Of a stretch of 64,000 bases of DNA, positions 59,939-64,000 are shown piece by piece (the first letter of the stretch is position 1; each line of letters begins with the position of its first letter). The notes beneath the pieces were generated by a model. That model ran no database searches. It was not told the DNA's origin and worked only from the letters and a program-made list of their open reading frames with translations. Source of the DNA: Hyphomicrobiales bacterium (GTDB lineage: Bacteria; Pseudomonadota; Alphaproteobacteria; Rhizobiales; JAJFHR01); contig JAJFHS010000018.1 of NCBI GenBank assembly GCA_021775475.1, positions 98,494-162,493 on the forward strand, given 5' to 3'. The position numbers and the translations under genes were made by a program.

Positions 59939-60528
59939 TTGGTCCTTGCCGTTCATGGTTTTACAAGAGGTTCGCAGTTGAAGAAAATTACACTGAATGT
60001 CGTCAATGAATATGATCGGCTAACCGATGTAGTGGTGGGAACTGCACATGGGTATCATCGCGATGCTGAACGCGTTGAGGTTGTTAATGAAACCCAGAAA
60101 AATACTTTTGTCTCAGGTGTCTATCCGACTGAAGTGTCTCTCATTCCAGAGTTTAACTCGTTCAAACACGCACTGAGAGAAAATGGTGTCCATGTGTATG
60201 AGCCAAGGCTTGCACCTGAAACAGTTCAGGACCAGACCTGCCCGCGTGATATCGGGTTTGTTATTGGCGATGTTCTGGTCATTGCCGCCATGCATGATCA
60301 CAGCCGAAAAGAGGAATTCACAGGTATTTCACATCTGCTTGAGCTTTGGCCACCAATATTCTATCCATCAAGCCCGATACACTCATCGCCAGATCAGCGC
60401 CTGAATGCTCAAGAGTAAACCAGGAATTGAGAAAATCGGGATACCGGGTGATTGAAGTTCAGTTTGACCTTGTCCCCAGCACCGGAGGGTCGTTTCGATG
60501 TGCGACAATGCCGGTGAGAAGAATTTAG
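59939..60528 (+). pseudogene. amidinotransferase / arginine deiminase-superfamily pseudogene
   Basis: N-terminal part in frame 2 (VVNEYDRLTDVVVGTA...DQTCPRDIGFVIGDVLVIAAM...) and C-terminal part in frame 1 (LSIKPDTLIARSAP...FDLVPSTGGSFRCATMPVRRI); middle missing. Confidence 0.75.
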
Positions 60529-60562
60529 ATAAATCACAGCCTGGGCAGAGATAATCAAAAGC

Positions 60563-61477
60563 TCAATTGTCTTGATTGGAATTGATAGAACCGGTCTCCC
60601 GGCAGACCATGTTGATAAACTCCTGAATAACCGGATTTTGGTTGTTGTCATTCCATGCAATAGCGCAGGTGACGATGTTGGTATCACCTTCTACAGGCAA
60701 AAATCGAATATTCTCGTGTTCATCATTCATCATACTTTCCGGGACAAGACCTATTGCTGTTCCGCAGGCAACAAAAGCAAGTTGAGAGGTGATTGAGCGG
60801 GCATTAAAATCAATTCTCGGCGACAATACCTTTGCCCGGCAAATTGCCAGAATGCGATCAAAGTAAAAGGGGCTGATTTCCCGCGGACAAAACACCATTC
60901 GCTCCCGTGCCAGTGTGTCAAGATTTACTCGATCCTGTTTTGCCATAGAGTGGTCGAACGGTATTGCGAGGACAAGCTTCTCGCGAACCAGGGGAATGAT
61001 TTTCAGACTTCCATTACTTTCTTCGGCGCGCAAGAACGCAATGTCAATGTCCTCATTTTCCAGTGCGATCAACGCTTCACTGGAATCGAACTCGCGAATA
61101 TAGATGCTGAGGTTTTCCATCTGGCTTCTGGCAGTATTGAGAATCGCTGGCAGCAGTTCCGACATCGTAAATGCAATTGCGCCGATTGATATTCTGCTGA
61201 TGCGGCCCAACCGGGCTTCCATCACTGTAGATTCCAAATTCTCGCCTTCAGATACTAACTGTTCAACGGCGGGGAGAATTTGATGCCCCGCTGCTGTCAG
61301 GCTAACGCCACTGCGTGAGCGTTCAAAAAGGCGAACACCCAAATTGCTTTCCAGAATTTTTATCTGCTGGCTCAAGGGTGGTTGGGAAATGCCCAGGCGT
61401 TTGGCGGCGCGTCCGAAATGGCGCTCTTCGGCAACAATCTTGAAATACGACAGGTGGCGCAGCAGGCGAAAATCCAT
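60563..61477 (-). CDS. LysR family transcriptional regulator
   Basis: MDFRLLRHLSYFKIVAEERHFGRAAKRLGISQPPLSQQIKILESNLGVRLFERS. Confidence 0.95.
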   Translation of the reverse strand: MDFRLLRHLSYFKIVAEERHFGRAAKRLGISQPPLSQQIKILESNLGVRLFERSRSGVSLTAAGHQILPAVEQLVSEGENLESTVMEARLGRISRISIGAIAFTMSELLPAILNTARSQMENLSIYIREFDSSEALIALENEDIDIAFLRAEESNGSLKIIPLVREKLVLAIPFDHSMAKQDRVNLDTLARERMVFCPREISPFYFDRILAICRAKVLSPRIDFNARSITSQLAFVACGTAIGLVPESMMNDEHENIRFLPVEGDTNIVTCAIAWNDNNQNPVIQEFINMVCRETGSINSNQDN

Positions 61478-61579
61478 TTGATACTTTTTGCATATCAAAA
61501 ACATATGTCAATAGTCATATAACGAATGTAAAAATTGCGCTAAAAACAGCATGTTAAAATTTCAATATGGGAGAGCACC

Positions 61580-61954
61580 GTGGGCAAAAAGCATTTTTTC
61601 AATTTAAAAACGTTGCAAGGCGGCATTGAGCGGAATTTGGCACCGGGCGTTGATACGTCGATTTTTGTCGGTGACCAGGCGATGATTTCTGTTGTCCGTC
61701 TTGAGCCCGGATCGGTAGGCAAAATACACAGCCATCCTGAGGAACAATGGGGTATTTGCCAATCTGGTCACGGTATTCGAATTCAAGATGGCGAACGTGT
61801 TGCGGTAAAAGCGGGCGATTTCTGGCTAACGCCGGGCGGTATAAAACACGGCATAGAAGCTGGGAACGAGGGCATGATGGTGATCGATGTTTTCGCCCCG
61901 CCAAGACAGTCTTACAAAACTGCCGGTAGCGGATTTTCCGGGTCAGAAAAATGA
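61580..61954 (+). CDS. cupin-domain protein
   Basis: VRLEPGSVGKIHSHPEEQWGICQSGHGIRIQDGERVAVKAGDFWLTPGGIKHGIEAG. Confidence 0.9.
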   Translation: MGKKHFFNLKTLQGGIERNLAPGVDTSIFVGDQAMISVVRLEPGSVGKIHSHPEEQWGICQSGHGIRIQDGERVAVKAGDFWLTPGGIKHGIEAGNEGMMVIDVFAPPRQSYKTAGSGFSGSEK

Positions 61955-62007
61955 CAGTTCCCACTCGCAATGTTGCCTTGAGCAACTGAGTGATTAAGGA
62001 TTAAATT

Positions 62008-62652
62008 ATGGGAACTGAATTCGACAAGACTGTTCATAATTTTAAGATTGACGGCACTTCACTGAAAGTCGCTGCAATTCAACGCGGCGGTGCGCGCGCA
62101 CCCATATTATTCTTACACGGGTTTGGCTCAACGAAAGAAGACTACGCCGATATTGTGTGTTACCCGGTTTTTGATGACAGACCATTTCTGGCTTATGATG
62201 CCCCGGGCTGCGGTGAAACCATTTGTATGGGTCTTTCGAAAATCTCCATTCCATTTTTGGTCAAAACAGCATTAGTGATGCTTGATCGGGCAAATATCGA
62301 AAAATTCCATCTGGTTGGACACTCGATGGGTGGCCTCACGGCACTTATGCTCGCCAATGCCCATCCTGAAAGGGCCCTGAGTTTTACTGATATAGAAGGC
62401 AATATCTCCCCTGAAGATTGTTTCCTGAGCCGCCAGATTGTTGACCATGCCAACGCTAATCCAAAAGATTTTTTGGACGCGTTCATTCAACGAACCAGCC
62501 AGCTGCCCGCCTATGCTTCAGCGCTTTATGCGGCAAGCTTGCGCCACAAGGTGCGTGAAGGCGCTGTACGAGGAATTTTTTCTTCCATGGTAGAACTGTC
62601 AGACAACGGTAATCTGATGCAAAAGTTCCTCAGTTTACCCTGTCGAACGTGA
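62008..62652 (+). pseudogene. alpha/beta hydrolase truncated at its 3' end by an IS element
   Basis: HGFGSTKEDYADI, VGHSMGGLTALMLA present; protein stops at aa 214 with LPCRT, before the region expected to carry the acid and His; stop overlaps the IS transposase stop. Confidence 0.75.
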
Positions 62653-62653
62653 A

Positions 62654-64000
62654 CTACGCGATTTTGGCTGATTGACTGACTATCCAGATGATCCAGATTT
62701 TGAGCCAAAGAAGCTTGATCCACTTGAGGATGAGGCGGAAGTTGTATCCTGCTGCTGCGAGGATGGGGTTGATGGCATCGCCGTGTTTGTGGGCGAGGTA
62801 GTTGCGGGTCATTCTGTGTTCGTTTTTGATATGCCCAATCACCGGCTCAACGGCGGCACGGCGTTTCATTTTGCGCTTGATTTCGGGCGTCATTCGGCGT
62901 TTCTGGCCGGTGGTGAAGACTTTGAACTTGTGCTCAAGGTTGGCATTGTGGCCCTTGTAGCCTGCATCGGCCAAAATGCGTTTGAGGCCAGCCCCGGTGA
63001 GCGCCTCGATCTGTGGCAGGATGGTTTTGAGCGTATGACCGTCATAGGGCCTGCCCGGCAATGCCTTGGCATGGACGGCGAACTGGCCGCCCTTGCAACG
63101 GTTGAGTGTGGTGGCGATGGAGGCTTTGATGCCAAACTCGTAAGGTTTGTGTGCCTTGCCTTTACCGATGCACTCGACCTCTGGCGCATGCAGGGAGTAG
63201 ATCTTTTTCGGGATGTCATCGCGGGGGCGTTGGGTGCGCACCCGGTTCGCCTTCCACAGTTCGGCCCGGAAGATATCTTCAAGCACGTCGTTGCCTTTGA
63301 TCTGGCGGCCAATATCGCGAATGGTACGGCCCAACCATGTTTTGAGCTTCTTTAACTGCCGTCTGGCCCGTTTGTACTGTTTGGCATGAGCATAGCGCTG
63401 CTGCATGATCAAGGCATATTTTCCAACCCTCTTGTACGACTGGCGCAGTTTCAGCCCGTGCTTGCGCGCCATCTTGACCAGCCGCACACGCGCCTTGTTC
63501 ATGAGCTTTGCATCAGTTGGAAAAGCAACGTTCTTTTCGGCCACCGTGGTGTCAACAATCACAGTTGTGAAGTCAGATGGTTTTGCAGCTCCCATCTTGA
63601 CAGCCACATTCAGGCTCTCGGCCAGCAGTGCTTCAATCTGATCCTCACCCATGCGCTGGCGCCACCTGGTCATGGAAGAGCGGTCAAAGGGCAGTTCATG
63701 GCAGAAAAACTCTTCACCGCAAAAGAACTGGTAATACGGGTTCTCCACCCAGCGCGCACAAAGTTCCTCGTCAGACAGGTTGTCGGCATATTTGAGAATG
63801 TGCAGACCCGCCATCAACCGGGTTGACAGCGGCGGATGACCGGCCCGGTCGGTATAATTCTGCCCACATTTATCTGACAAAAATTGCCAGTCAATCGCAC
63901 CGGTCAAAATCACCTTCTCATGGCTCATATCAATGATCTGATCGAGCCTTGAGCGAAACATATCGTGCTGGTTGGTCTCAACAGGTTCTTTTGGCTTCAT
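62654..64000 (-). mobile_element. IS5-type insertion sequence, DDE transposase (IS right end lies beyond the window)
   Basis: 448-aa transposase: LDQIIDMSHEKVILTGAIDWQFL...GHPPLSTRLMAGLHILKYADNLSDEELCARWVENPYYQFFCGEEFF...LADAGYKGHN...EPVIGHIKNEHRMTRNYL. Confidence 0.93.

Noticed and set aside
62672-63826. Plus-strand ORFs of 227 aa and 146 aa under the IS
   Set aside because: Entirely antisense to the transposase; frames arise from its codon bias and no family is recognisable.
1-64000. CRISPR array, toxin-antitoxin, restriction or other phage-defence system
   Set aside because: No regularly spaced direct repeats and no recognisable Cas, RM, TA or defence protein signatures were seen.

Overview
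A 64 kb alphaproteobacterial (Rhizobiales-like) chromosomal segment, coding-dense and mostly housekeeping: gltBD, pyk, rpmJ, gapR, cpdR, bfd/bfr, tag, ygfZ, a NadQ-like regulator, tRNA-Val. An arsenic locus spans about 21.4-30.5 kb: an ArsR-ArsC fusion, Acr3, then aioX-aioS-aioR-aioB-aioA. It has a textbook sigma54 promoter and a palindromic candidate AioR site before aioB, and no aioC cytochrome or moeA next to aioA. Several non-coding signals are not in the ORF track: an MmgR/suhB (alpha-r8) sRNA, a ROSE-type RNA thermometer with a sigma32-like promoter on hsp20, an Irr-box-like operator inside a 39-bp perfect palindrome before bfr, and an exact FNR/FixK box upstream of an uncharacterised three-gene membrane operon. 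There is also a ~229 bp MITE-like imperfect palindrome beside pyk, a paired REP-like element before an ABC1-kinase gene, and rpmJ, which the ORF list misses. The right end (59-64 kb) looks like a decaying accessory locus: an amidinotransferase pseudogene and an alpha/beta hydrolase cut short by an IS5-type element. All calls come from reading the sequence and motif knowledge; no database search or folding program was run.
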